Shown here: in pieces, positions 42,110 through 53,347 of the stretch | Layout of the letters: each line of letters begins with the position of its first letter | Position numbering within the stretch: position 1 is the first letter of the stretch | Translations under genes and position numbers: made by a program | NCBI GenBank assembly: GCA_964036315.1 | Contig: OZ038485.1 | Location: 97,175,360 to 97,239,359, forward strand | DNA: 64,000 nt | Source of the DNA: Acanthosepion esculentum | Taxonomy: Eukaryota > Mollusca > Cephalopoda > Sepiida > Sepiidae | Direction: 5' to 3' | Notes under the pieces: generated by a model | The model's database searches: none | Told to the model about the DNA's origin: nothing | The model's input: the letters and a program-made list of their open reading frames with translations, nothing else

Positions 42110-42310
42110 GTGTTTTGTTTTTGTTTGGAGGCTCATTATTTCCCCATACCTGGGATACTGACAGGCGCTACCGGCCTGGGTCAGCATGGACTTGGAGCCA
42201 ACGGCAATTAAGAGGTGGTTCCGTGCTCCTGAAAACCCCTAATCTGCCGATCAGAAGCCTTGCTGCCGGATGTAGTTTATCGTCATACCCAGGACTATAC
42301 TCGGAAAGCA
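42110..42310 (-). repeat. T3-type unit with element-R linker
   Basis: GGAGGCTCATTATTTCCCCA, CTGGGATACTGACAGGCGC, then ATTAAGAGGTGGTTCCGTGC and GGATGTAGTTTATCGTCATA: reverse complement of T3 units. Confidence 0.75.
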
Positions 42311-42721
42311 TTTTAAAGATTTTTTTTTTCTCAAACTTTTATTTCAGATTTAATTATTTATTTCTTATGTCAAGTTATTTATTACGTCAGCAACAACCCG
42401 TTCTTTCCTTCTATTTTTATTTCCTTCATTGTAATTCAAACGATTCCCCCCCCCCCCGTTTCACGTCATTTTCTAAACTTTCACTCTTTTTCCCGCTTTA
42501 ATACCTGTTTTTTTCCTTTTTCTTTTTTGGTGGTGGTGGGGGGGGGGGAGTTTTCTTCAGTATTTTTTCTTTCTGTAATTCACTCTCTTTTTTATCTTAA
42601 TTCTTTTTTTTTTTTCGTTCCTTCTTTCTTTCCAAAACGCTTATTTCCCGAAGTCAACTTTCTTTTTTTTTTTTTTTTTTTTACTCTTCTTTTTTTCTTC
42701 GACTTTCTTCTTACGCGAAGC

Positions 42722-42758
<37 letters not shown>

Positions 42759-42760
42759 TA
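42311..42760. repeat. Pyrimidine-rich low-complexity tract ending in poly(A)
   Basis: Long T-runs, (C)9-10 at about 42446, G-run at 42537-42549, T24 at about 42660-42682 and A27 at 42728-42753. T-run and A-run face each other as a potential hairpin. Frames here are composition artefacts. Confidence 0.85.
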
Positions 42761-43254
42761 TATAACTTTTCACTCAAGTATCTCCTTGTCAAGAACCGGA
42801 AGTAGGTCTCTTAAAAATGGAAAGGTAAGGCGAAAGCAAATATTAAATGTCAAGCGATGTGAAAAACTGTTTCACACTTATGCCAATTTATCATTTTTCT
42901 CTCACGCGCTCACACACGTAGACACGCAGAAAAAATACAAATCTATGAAACTATTAGGATATACCCTATGAAATGTTTGGTTTTAATGCGAAAATAAATC
43001 ATTATATTTTGAACATAGCTAAAATTCCTATAATCCACATATATACCCATCGATCCCATGACCGGACATAGTCGAAGAGTTGCTGCTAAGCTGACCAATT
43101 CCGTCAATATATCCGAGTTGAAAGCTTGAAAAGCATTCATTCATGTGTAGGATGTCTTTGTCAAGTAGATCTAGCGGAACTTATCTATCTCAAGGTCAAA
43201 CCTTATACCAAATGTTCCTACTTAAAGGCTCGCTTTAGTTACAGAAATGATGAT
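42761..43254. other. Unrecognised stretch
   Basis: Nothing recognised. Confidence 0.35.
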
Positions 43255-43760
43255 TCAATCGATTTGGTCGGTTGATTTTGTTTAGCGGCATATTAACACC
43301 TCTGTGGGTTATATAATGTCGAAATCCTAATATTTTGAACAATTTTATGGCTTCAACTAAATATATTTTGAATGTAAGTGTATGCCTTCAACTACAGATA
43401 AAATGTATTGTTAGTCATTTTGCTATAAAATGTATTGTTGGCCATTGTTCTATAAAATGTAGTTGGTAATTCTAATATAGATATGTATTATTGCTAAATT
43501 TTTTTATATATATAAAAAATGTATTGCTGGTATTTTTACTATAAAATGTACTTTTATGCTCTCATGGTTTTTTTGTTTTTGTTTGGGTGTTCACTATTTG
43601 CTCATAGCTGGGACCCTAACAAATGCTACCACCCCGATTCTGGGTGGACCTAGAAACAACAGTAATTAAGAGGTGGTTCTAAGCTACTCAAAACCTCCAA
43701 TCTCCAGATGAGATGCCGGATGTAGTTTATCGTCATACCCAGGTATAGATTCAATCGAGA
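43255..43760 (+). repeat. Element R, most complete copy
   Basis: Left end GGTTGATTTTGTTTAGCGGC, ATATTAACACCTCTGTGGG, then core units (TATAAAATGTATTG.TGGTA, about five to 43560), the linker TGGTTTTTTTGTTTTTGTTTGGGTGTTCA, and a T3-type unit ending GGATGTAGTTTATCGTCATA. Order left end, minisatellite, linker, T3 unit is the same in the other copies. Confidence 0.8.
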
Positions 43761-43950
43761 GACACGTATGTCCTGACTGCTGAGTTCAGTCTCGGAATCC
43801 CCCCACCCGCCACCAAGTGATACCGAGACATCATCTTACTCACTGTATACATACCTATCGAGCCCAGTCTAGTCCAGTCCACTGTGAAAGATAACCGATG
43901 ACCCTTCTTACCAGATGCCCTCTCTCTCTCTTTATATATATATATATATA

Positions 43951-45353
43951 CAGTACTGTTCGATAAAAGTGACTCACTTGATTTTTTTTACTTAAATTTT
44001 TTTTCGCCTATTATTTATGGCGTCAAACTAATTTTTAATCTTACTAATATAAAGCCCCCTTACCGACCACCTAGTAAAAAAAAGTTTACTCACCTATAGC
44101 GAAGAAAACGGTGATTTACCTCGTCAAACTAAGCGACAGCGAGTCAGTCGCGTGTATTTTACGACGAAACAGCTGGCGAAAAAGAAAATTAATTACCAAA
44201 TAAAAGGGCACGTATTCCGCATGGCAGGCTGAAGACGGAATATTTGAATTAAAATTAAGTCTGACGCAGGAGTCGCAATTAAACGTACTTTGTTATGCAA
44301 AATACTGGAGATCGTCTCTTAGCTGTCGACGAATGGAAAAAATGTTCGCCCGATAAAAGCAGTTGGTGTTCTCGAATCTGGGGTGGGCAATTTTAGCTAC
44401 CGCGTTTGGTGAAGAATGAGTTATTTTTCTGACTGGTGGCGTGCATTTTGATTAGCGAGATAGTATTTGCGAATCGAGTTTTCGGCATTTCTTTCTGCCC
44501 CCGATGTTCGAGTTGGAACTTAATGATTTATTCCCTGTGACGTGGAAATAATCACCTTAAGGTATTCTATTGATAATTATAATTTTGGATATGAGATTTA
44601 GGGAAAGAACTCTCTGCAAAAAAAAGTGACTCACTTATTTCCTGCAACTAGTAATCAATAGAAACATAACCGAACAGCTTTAAATAAAGAATAATAGAGG
44701 TATAATTTATTTATAGTAGGTAATATAGTTCGAAATATTTAATCTATGGGTCCTCCTTTATTTTGAATAACCTTTTCAACCCTTTTTGGCATTTACTTGA
44801 TTAGGTTCTGGCAAATCTCATCTCCAAGTATTGAATTCCATTCGGATATGAAATTCACAATCAAATCCTCTTTGTTGCTCAACTGCTTTCTAGAGACGCT
44901 GTACTTTATAATGCTCCATAAGTTTTCTATGGGATTTAGGTCAGGAGATTGGGGCGACCTTGTCATAACACTCACCTGCTTCTCATCAAAGTATTCCTTC
45001 ATCAATTTTGATTTGTGACTGAGCATTATCCTGCATAAAAATGAGCTTGGTGGGGTCGATTTGCACCCTTTCAGCAGAAGGGAGCAGACAAAACTCTAAA
45101 ATTCTCTTGTACTGTTCGCTCCTGAGGGTCTTTTCAATAGGTTTTAAGAAACCAGTTCCATGACCCCCCCCCCCCGAACATTATACTGAACGGATGCTTG
45201 ACAGTACTTACTGCTAAATTCCAAGAGCTTTCAAAGCTTCTTCTTCGGATTTTAGATCGCTTATCCTTTGAATTTAGCTCAACTTTCGTTTCATCGGAGA
45301 AGAGAACATTTAGTAAAAAAAAAATCACGTGAGTCACTTTTATCGAACATCAC
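43951..45353 (-). mobile_element. Tc1-like transposon, family M2, deleted
   Basis: Left end CAGTACTGTTCGATAAAAGT + GACTCACTT and right end, inward, CAGTGATGTTCGATAAAAGT + GACTCACGT. TA precedes the left end; the right flank is AA. A third motif AAAAGTGACTCACTTA at 44626 inside may be an older internal end, so the segment 43951-44615 could be a separate or nested copy. (TA)n tracts lie just outside both ends. Confidence 0.82.
44755..45337 (-). pseudogene. Tc1-like transposase, M2, N-terminally deleted
   Basis: Two frames: 45337-45134 with VLFSDETKVEL (first catalytic Asp) and GGGGSWNWFLK; 45026-44793 with PQSPDLNPIENLWSIIK (catalytic Glu). The coding part begins almost at the right terminal repeat, so the DNA-binding N-terminus is deleted. 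A C-run at about 45164-45173 marks the likely frameshift. The second Asp region (between) is out of frame. Confidence 0.85.
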
Positions 45354-45391
<38 letters not shown>

Positions 45392-46295
45392 CGCTGAAAT
45401 TGAATTAAATTTATTTCTAGTTTATATTGATTTCTCTCATTATTTATTTATTTATTTTTTTTTAGAATAAATAGACTTTGATTAAGTGGCAAAGTTTCTT
45501 CTTTACAGTTCCTTCAAATTATTTCGTCCCCATGGAGACGCTGCCTGGTTGACGACGTCCCCCGCTTTTTGCTGTACTGCTATGGATGTCTGTCTTCACT
45601 GACGCCCTGCCCCTTTGTTTTAGCTCTTCACTGACTCCAAATGTATATCACATTCATTCCTGATGTAACTTCAACCACGTCGGATTCCCATGTTATACGA
45701 CCATATCATGCAATTTCTCTTGCCTTAGCCATGCCACTGAATATATTACAATTTAAGATTATCGTCAAGTATCCGTTTTCCATCTCAGGATGCGCTTCAG
45801 AAATAGACCGTTCGTTATTCTGCGAATAATCAATGATGTACACACATCAAAACGACTCAGTTTCTGATTTTCTGCCAAAACATTTAGGAAATTCATTAGC
45901 CATATTTGTTCGTGTTGTAGCCAAATTATTAGAAACATTAATTGCTGAAACTTTACGCTTTGCTTAGAAGGATGAAAATGTTTTTTCGCTACTATTTCCC
46001 TTTAAGTTGTTTAGTTGGTCGACGTTGATAACATTCATGGATCTTCCTCGAAACGCATTTGTAATATTCACGTTTTCAACAGATCAACATCAGCACATGG
46101 CGACATGTCCTTACTCAGTCATAAAGATTTTCGCAAAATATTCCGTCCACCCTTAATCACGCTAAACAAACCGAATTACACAGATGTGTGTTGTTTTTTT
46201 TTAGTAAACAGATAAAAAACGACTAGTGCTCATTGACGTTCAGGTGATTCTTCCATGCCGTAATGTGCCTTTGGAAGTGATAAGACGTTTTAAAA
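45354..46295. other. Unrecognised stretch after (TA)n
   Basis: (TA)n at 45357-45388, a TTATTTATTT run at about 45440, then unique-looking sequence of average composition with short frames only. Confidence 0.4.
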
Positions 46296-46861
46296 TTAGA
46301 AATTCATTTCATTCAGCTCGGCTTCTCTCTTTCTCCATTCTACGCTCGAAATAAAACGAAAGCTGCTATCAACTATAGAATCGTGAATTTTTGCATCCTT
46401 TCTACGACTAATATTATTGTAACTGGAGAGAGCTATGGAAGAAAGGTTTAGTCTACCAAATATTTCCCCCATTATGGGCATTATTATATCCATGAACACT
46501 GTAATTCACGGACGGAACGGAATCGCTGAAAATAAAAGGAATGACAAACATGCGTTTTTCTCAGTGAGACTTTTATACTACTAAGACATACACACACAAA
46601 AATATATATATAAATATATGCACATGTCCCACGCGGAGAACAATATAACATATCCACACAGCGAACAGAGTATAAGGAGAAACAAAAAGTAATAGTCTTA
46701 CATATAATATGGAGATGCTTCTGTGTTTCTGGAGAAGCCATGTTTAGGACTCCGGATTCAAACGGGCTTGATTCAAACGGGTTTTCCCAAATTGAGTACT
46801 GCGAGCCAGAGTTTCTTTTCACATCTGGGTAAGTTATATTCCCAAATGATAACGGCACCAT
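46296..46861 (-). CDS. Candidate two-exon host gene fragment, unknown product
   Basis: ATG at 46861 opens a frame reading MVPLSFGNITYPDVKRNSG, ENPFESSPFESGVLNMASPE, TQKHLHII, after which a donor-type AT|GTAAGACT occurs (GT ends at 46701). A T-rich tract and TTTTCAG lie at 46529-46540; an AG at about 46503 would join in frame to MGEIFGRLNLSSIALSSYNN...RKREAELNEMNF and stop at 46296. The nearer AG would give an early stop. I do not recognise the product. Promoter-like CACGTG lies 55 bp upstream. Could also be chance. Confidence 0.3.
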
Positions 46862-46904
46862 GAACTGCTGCTACTCTCGTCACTGTCTGAATTGACTAAG
46901 TCAC

Positions 46905-46930
46905 TAAGCCACCGTCACGTGACCCATATT
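46905..46930 (-). promoter_or_regulatory. E-box (GTCACGTGAC) upstream of the candidate exon
   Basis: GTCACGTGAC palindrome, CACGTG at 46916-46921, of the type bound by USF/TFEB-class bHLH factors. Lies 55 bp 5' of the ATG at 46861. Confidence 0.35.
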
Positions 46931-47214
46931 ACTTATCTCCACCAAAGGGAGACAAGCGTCTTCTATATCCCAACATTATCATAACGAGAGAAAAACCCGA
47001 ACCACTGCATCGTACTTTATCAAATGTTTTTTCCTGCACTAGACAGGGATAGGAAATGAACTCTGGGAGTATTGCTGTTTAATTAGTTTGGAGCTCTTTA
47101 TATAAAACTCATTCGACTTTCTTTAAATTTCTATCTAAACTAAAATGCAGAAAAGTAGACAAACGAAGAAAAAACTATTTGAACTATGAGAAAAATTTTA
47201 TTTATTTGGAAAAT
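46931..47214. other. Unrecognised stretch
   Basis: No repeat or domain seen. Confidence 0.35.
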
Positions 47215-47461
47215 ATATTAGAACAATCCAGAATATTTATAATGCTGGTGGTTTCCACCCAGTAAATATTCTGGATTATATACGGACAGAAAAGGAATTG
47301 AGAAAGTACACAAAGATAGAAAGAGGTAGAAGACAGGGGTGTGTCTTCTCACTGGCTTTATTTGACCTATACAGTAAAAGAATCCCAACAAAACTAAAAC
47401 TCCTGTAAGGATTTATTATTGATGGGCACAGTCTTAACAAGATAAAACACGCAAATGAAAT
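47215..47461 (+). pseudogene. LINE reverse-transcriptase fragment interrupted by the gypsy LTR
   Basis: Plus frame reads KELRKYTKIERGRRQGCVFS, LALFDLYSKRI, then a stop and IIDGHSLNKIKHANEI. This is the RG.RQGC..SP.LFNLYSE to YADD region of a non-LTR RT different from LINE-A and LINE-B. It stops, just before the expected DD, at the terminus of the LTR (47462). Contains a 15-bp perfect inverted repeat (47225-47239/47263-47277). Confidence 0.75.
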
Positions 47462-47806
47462 TGTTATGGTCCAATATCCTCGCACTACGAATACGGTCCA
47501 AGGTAGAACCAAAGAAGAACAACACGAAAACAAGAGTAGTAAATAACAAAGATATATTACAACAGAAATATAATACAAGAAGTTGAAGGTGTTAATATTA
47601 ACTGTCAGTCTGGTTTAGAGTGAACTAATGTCTTGACTCGTTAGGTCTCAACTTATTCCTCTTCCCTCTCTCTCAGAGAGGCGCAGTATTTATAGAGTCA
47701 AGAAGAGTCCATTATCGTTATAGGTAAGTTCCCATAACAGAAACCCTGTTAATAGCAAACACAGAAAGGAAAATTCAGAAACACATAAACATAACATCCA
47801 TAACAC
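47462..47806 (-). repeat. 3' LTR of the gypsy element
   Basis: 345 bp, minus-strand start TGTTATGG and end CCATAACA (8-bp inverted termini, TG...CA). A G-rich polypurine tract GGAAGGGGGG directly precedes it (47807-47816). Inside, CTATAAATACTGCG near 47685 is a likely LTR TATA box. Confidence 0.88.
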
Positions 47807-49234
47807 CCCCCCTTCCAAAGCTTTTGCATCGCAGGGGTCTTTAGTATTTTTTCTCTTTGGATTTATTACCAAAGGCTCTGTGACTTTTCTTTTCCTGGTC
47901 AATTTTCGTGGTTCAGACATTGTTTGCGGCCTTTGCATATCAAATGTGTCGAATATGGTATCCATCACTTCTTCCTCCTGAGGTGGACCGTTAGAATCAT
48001 CTAACAGCTTTATTCTTATTTGATTTACATGTCTTTTATGTGAGAATTTCGGGCCCTGTATTGTGTAAACCGTGTTCCCGATTCTTTTTTCAATTGTACC
48101 TTGCTCCCAGTAGGATGTATTGTTTTTATACGTTTTGAAAAAAACTTTCTCTCCTGGGTAGAATTTTCTTTTAGGTACGTACGACATTGGTATTTGTTTT
48201 GTTTGTTTTGGTAGCAATTTGTCAAATACTGATCTGATTTTTCGGGCGAACATTACTTCCACGGGTAATAATGCCGATGGCGTAGCACTCTTTGGAGTAA
48301 TTCGATATACTTATAAAAATTATTGCAACGGCTTTTCTGTAGGCACATCATATGCTTTCCTTAACGCTCTTTTGAGTGTGTCTACAAATCTCTCCGCTTG
48401 TCCATTTGATCTTGGGTGATATGGCGGTGATTTGGTATGTTTAACTTAAAAAGTTTCGCAAAATTCTTGAAAACCCCCAGATGTGAATTGTGTCCCATTA
48501 TCAGTGACTAGACAATCAACCACTCCGAAACGAGCAAACAGCTCGTGGACGCAATTTATGGTAGTTTCAGAAGTAGGTTTTCTGCAACGAAACACTTCTG
48601 TCCATTTACTATAACTGTCTACTATGATCAAATAGTAGAAACCATCTATTTGACCTGTGAAGTCGATATGGATTCTTGACCATGGTCGATCTGTCTCTGG
48701 CCAAGGCTTATGGATGATCGGCGTTGCTTTTGCTGCTAAGGAACAACCCTTGCATTTTTCCACCATATGTGTAATGTCTTGATCCATGTTTTGCCAATAT
48801 ACGTAACTTCGCATTAACGATTTCATTCTGTTCTTTCCTGGATGGCCCATGTGGAAATCCTTTAAGATTCGCCTTTGCAGTGTTTTTGGAATTAATACCC
48901 TTTCGTTATATAGTAAAATGTTGTCACATGACGAAAAACTGTCTGATACCTTTATATTTTTTTCTGCAATTTTTGTTTTTGTTACTTTTATGAATTCATC
49001 ATTTATTAATTCATTTCTTATCTCATGTAGTGTGACGGGGAGGTTTCGAACTGTACTACATAGTGATGTCCTGATATCTTCTTCATGTCGTAGGGCTGCG
49101 ATTACGGAATCTTCCAATGGCTCCGTTTTCTTAGGTATTAGTCTCGAGAGACCATCTGCATGCCCAATCTTATTCGTTGGCAGATACTCCAATTTGAAAT
49201 TGTAGTTCAGTAAAATTGTACCCCAGCTTAACAA
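47807..49234 (-). pseudogene. gypsy integrase region
   Basis: Joins retroviral-type cDNA to target DNA. H2C2 zinc region (HMGHPGKNRMK...CKGC, about 48850-48750), catalytic core with first Asp in IHIDFTG (about 48670), second Asp in VTDNGTQF (about 48510), and Glu in NGQAERF (about 48390). After a stop at 48446 the frame continues; two stops near 48300-48320 precede MFARKIRSVFD (frame 48262 onward). The C-terminal part has a chromo/SH3-like basic stretch FYPGEKVFFKTYKNN. The last part reads into the LTR. Confidence 0.88.
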
Positions 49235-50435
49235 CCTATTTGCCGTGTAAACGGGTAGACCTTTCTTCGATCCAAATATTGTTAGTAACGGCTTGTGGTC
49301 CGTCTGTAAGGTAAAAAATCTCCCGTAAATATATCTACGAAATCTTGTAACTGCAAAAATAATCCCCAGCTCTTCTTTTTCGATTTGTGATTAATTTTTC
49401 TCTGCTGCTATCACAGTTCTTGAAGCATGCGCGATGGGTTTTATTGTCCCATCCGGCATTTTATGCAGTACACATGCCCCGACTCCATAGGCACTCGCGT
49501 CACTTGCAACTATTATTTCTAATTTTGGATCATAGTGCGTTAAAAATAGATCCGCGGTTAGTGTCTTAATCATTTTGTCAAACGTTTTCTGGCATTCATC
49601 TGTCCACTCCCAAACTTTTTCCTTCAAAAGTTTGTTTAGGGGTGCACGTAATTTATGCATGCTTGGAATGAATTCTTGGTGAAAATTCACTAAGCCTAAG
49701 AAGCTTTGTAATTCGGCTACGTTTTTTGGAGCTGGTATTTTTTTATTGCCGTTGCCCTTTCTGGGTCTGGTGGCCTTCTTTCTTCATCGATGATATGGCC
49801 CAGATATTTTATTTCTTTCATAAAGAAATCACATTTGTTTTCTTTTACCTTGAAACCATATTTTGTATTCTCCTGAAAACCTCTTGAAGGTGTTCCCAAT
49901 GTTGTTCAATGTTTTTACTATTTATCAGTATGTCATCCAGGTATGCAATCGTGAAATCAAGTCCGCCTAGCATAGTATCCATTATTTGTTGAAATATTGC
50001 CGGCGCGACCTTAATCCCGAATGGTAATCTTTGGAACTTGTATTATCCTTTATGTGTGTTTATGCACAATAATCTCGAACTTTCCTCATCTACTGGTATT
50101 TTTAAGTACGCTTCGCTCAAGTCTATTTTTGAGAAAAATCTTCCTCCGTTCAATTTTGTGAAAACATCTTCTGGACTGGGTAGAGGATAGTGGTAATCTT
50201 TAATCGTTGCGTTCAATCCCATTGAGAAATCAGCGCATACTCGTATCTCACCCGATTTCTTTTTCACGTAAACCGTAGGTGCGACCCATTGACTATATTC
50301 CACTTTTGTCAATATACCGATTTTTTCGAGTCTATCCAACTCTTGATCTATTTTTTCTATTGAAGCAAAAGGTACGTTCCTTTTCTTCCTGAAGATAGGT
50401 TGTACATTTTCTTTTATTTCTATATTTGCTGCCAT
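49235..50435 (-). pseudogene. gypsy reverse transcriptase and RNase H
   Basis: RT motifs in order: RKKRNVPFA, LTKVEYSQWVAPTVYVKK, RVCADF, FSKIDLSEAYLK, then a stop at 50043, FQRLPFGIKVAPAIFQQ and catalytic AYLDDILI (about 49940). After a frameshift near 49890, KCDFFMKEIKYLGH, FDKMIKTLTADLFLTHYDP, RNase H start IIVASDASAYGVGACVL (about 49520), a stop at 49391 and TDHKPLL (about 49285). Catalytic DD of RT and first Asp of RNase H are kept. Dead only through stop and frameshift. Confidence 0.9.
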
Positions 50436-50458
50436 ATTTTACACCTCCCTAGGCCGGC

Positions 50459-51470
50459 TCAAAATACTTCGAGGAAACTCTCTTTTAGTTTCTCCTTTAA
50501 TTTATCTGCCTCGGTCGATAAACTTTTCACTTTTTGGCAGTACGTACCTATTGGTAAATCCCAGAAGTCAAATTTCTGCATCCAGTCCGTTCCAAATAAA
50601 TTTTCTGTGTTTCTTAGCACACATATTATTAATTTTTTGGTTATTCCATAGAATGTCACATTTGTAATAACTTCTCCTTCAAATTTTATTTTTCTCCCAA
50701 TTACCGACCTAGCTATTTTATCGGTTCTCAACATGGTCGGTTTGTTCAATTTTCTCCATGTTTGTACGTTAATAATAGTTAAGTCCGAACCGGAATCAAA
50801 TCGTAGTCTGACTTTTCTGTTTAACATTTCTACTTGCACGTATTTTCGTATGTTTGTCTCGTCCGCTTGGTCAGTCCTAGTGACTCTTACTCTGCTTTCT
50901 TTCCTAGTCCAACAATGAAAACTTTTATGACCCACTTTTTTGCATGACAGACAAGTCTTAAAGCGGTATGGACAAACTTTATACCAATGCAAAGTCCCAC
51001 AGCGATAGCATGGACTGGGTGGTAGTTTTTTCTGATATTTTGACTTTTTGAAGAAGAAAAATTTGTTTGACCTGTTTTTGAGGAGGGGAAATTTGTTTGG
51101 TTTGTTTTTGAGGGGGGACAAAAACGTGTTTGTCGTTGGACTTTACGCATGTGAGCGATGCCAGACTCTTCTATATCTTTCGAGTCCTTCTTAACGCTTA
51201 TACATCTCTGACAGTCTTCAGCCAATTTTTGTAGCGTCAATTCTGGTTCACTCTCCAGTTTTGTAAGAATTCTGCGTCTGATCTCCGCGTCTTATGTCGA
51301 AACCAGGCCTTGAACGAATATTAAACATTTAACGTTGTCCGGGTTGAGGTCAGATAACTTAAAGTCATCACAATGTTTGTTTACAATGGAAGCGAATGTT
51401 ATGTAATCTTCGCTGTCCGTTTTTTCTTAGATTTAGACATTTCCATTCTAGTGGCGACGAGGACTGAAGA
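50459..51470 (-). pseudogene. gypsy gag fragment and protease
   Basis: From 51470: short remnant of gag (SEDYITFASIVNKHCDDFKL, a stop, then RRRILTKLESEPELTLQKLA). The open frame 51121-50459 has a Lys-rich linker, a CCHC-type pair CYRCGTLHWYKVC / CLSCKKVGHKSFHC, and an aspartic protease with catalytic FDSGSDLTI (about 50790) and CVLRNTENLFGTDW. The gag N-terminus is lost, with a likely frameshift near 51425. Confidence 0.85.
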
Positions 51471-51833
51471 AACAAACTCTACGCGGATAAATCTTTAAAA
51501 AATGTATAACTTTATTTGTATTTGCGATAGAAATAATCTGTAAAAAATGTTATAAAGTTTAATGTACCTAGTTTTAAGTATAGCTAAAATAACTAATGTG
51601 ATTTCAGGCATTAGTGTAAATCAGTTGGCAAATGTTTTCCGTGAACCGCAAAATCGTATTACCCTTTGTATTGCTAATGATGGAGGACATGTGGAAACTT
51701 AAATAAAATTTCAATAAATCCTTAGAACATATAGATTTACTTCTTTGTAATCCTTTTTACAAATTATTTCTATCGCAAATACAAAGAAAGTTATAATTTT
51801 TTAAATGTGCACACGAACTTTATGGACACCCTG
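51455..51833 (+). mobile_element. Mariner-type remnant with terminal inverted repeats
   Basis: Left 51497-51550 (ATAACTTTATTTGTATTTGC, GATAGAAATAATCTGTAAA) is the inverted counterpart of 51750-51807. Right end read inward: CAGGGTGTCCATAAAGTTCG. A plus frame near 51640-51700 reads RITLCIANDGGHVE, like the C-terminus of mariner transposases. Element reduced to ~380 bp. Confidence 0.75.
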
Positions 51834-53300
51834 TATATCATTAAACTATTGATTGAAGGCATAATTCTTCCCCTGACTAAACTCCCTCCCCTTTTATTTG
51901 AAATTCCACCTTTGGATATCAAGTGCCAACTGTTTGTGAAGCCCTCCTTTAAATGAAAATAAAAGCCACATACATGAAACCAGAAAATATGAGCGATGTC
52001 TATAGTAAATTTAAAGCCAAAATTTCTAAAATTCAATCAAACATTATATTATGGAGAACAATTTTCCCATTTTTTTAAGATTACTGAATACTTAAAAATT
52101 ATATAAAAAAGGTGCTCGCGTCATTTTCTTCAATAATGTCTTACAGTTAGAATCTCCGTAGAACAACATTAAACCTTTCATCACGTTGTCAAATACTGTC
52201 GGATTAAAAAAAAAATGTATTTCTGTGATAATTTAAACTTTAAGTAAATAATGTTTGTTTCAAATCAGATTAATTATACTTTAAATCAGCTAACATTCTT
52301 CAAATAAAGTTTCAGAAAAGTGTGTTTGTTTTTTTTAATAAAGAGAATTACATTGTGATGAAAGACGACTAAAAAATGGCGCTAATCAGTTATTTTAGCA
52401 AAAAAAATATTTCCAGTCAATTTAAATTACTTTTTGAAATACAACAAAGTATTTTGCTTATTAGAAATATTAAATTGATTATGACAACATTTTCTTTCAA
52501 AAAACGCGTATTTTGAACTTGAATTCTAGAATGCTGCATAACGCAGTAAAACGAACAGTTAAAATGTCTTGAATTTACAGGAATACATATACACATTCAC
52601 AGACAATTTAACACCCTAAAGATGCTCTCAGATGAGATTGAAAGTACTTGGGAAAACAAAATTATTTGAAAGAATTTTTTTTCTTAATCAATTTTCTAAA
52701 TGTTGTAATTTTATCTCATCTTCGTCGCCAACATGTTGTAATCCATGGAAGCTTACTGAATAGAATAATCAAACGAAGGTTGGTAATGAACGATAATACT
52801 TAGGACAAGAACAACGCGTATAAGATTCGCCAGCTTCGCGTAGGAGTAGTCAACTGCTAGAAGTGAGTCAAGTGAATTCCACAATGAATCTCCAACTGCA
52901 GGATATCTAACAACCGCCTCACGCGGTCAAATGTGGCACAAGGTCGAATTTAATGTAGTGTATCCGTGCCTGTAGGCTCGGCCAAAAATTCCCGTAGACC
53001 CCGTATAAAACGTGGTCAGTTTGATGTTTCCCGAGACGAGACCCTGTCCTTCGACATAGCCTCTTCTGGGGATCCTCTCTGCTGGGAGGCAGAGAGTTTG
53101 ACCAGCACAGCTGGAGGCGAATCTCCAACTGCAGACCAACATACGGTATTTACTACTCTATTTATGTGAATGGGAACGTACCTATTATTGTCCGTAGATA
53201 TGCTACAACACTAAGTCCACCAATAAATTAATCCGTGAACTTGAAAGGATCACAACCAAAATAAATCGATATAATATGTCTAAATTATTTAACCAAACCG
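51834..53300. other. Unrecognised, with a GC-richer island
   Basis: 52840-53160 is notably less AT-rich. GAATCTCCAACTGCAG occurs twice (about 52886 and 53118). Two overlapping frames there lack known domains. The rest is AT-rich and unrecognised. Confidence 0.4.
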
Positions 53301-53303
53301 GTT

Positions 53304-53307
<4 letters not shown>

Positions 53308-53347
<40 letters not shown>

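Larger units (their letters stand above)
47462..51470 (-). mobile_element. Ty3/gypsy LTR retrotransposon lacking its 5' LTR
   Basis: Minus-strand order gag zinc knuckle, protease, RT, RNase H, integrase, polypurine tract, 3' LTR: the Ty3/gypsy order. The 5' LTR and most of gag are missing; the right side ends near 51460 against a mariner-type remnant. Gag-pol is broken by few stops and frameshifts (about 51280 stop, 50043 stop, 49890 frameshift, 49391 stop, 48446 stop, two stops near 48300-48320), so decay is modest. A partial LTR of the family is at 26236. Confidence 0.9.

Noticed and set aside
42115..42757. Long frames rich in Phe, Ser and Lys
   Set aside because: Composition artefacts of a pyrimidine-rich and poly(A) tract.
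48849..49205. 118-codon plus-strand frame
   Set aside because: Antisense shadow of the gypsy integrase region.
52919..53169. GC-richer overlapping frames on both strands
   Set aside because: No domain, no splice context and a repeated GAATCTCCAACTGCAG; noted as an island only.
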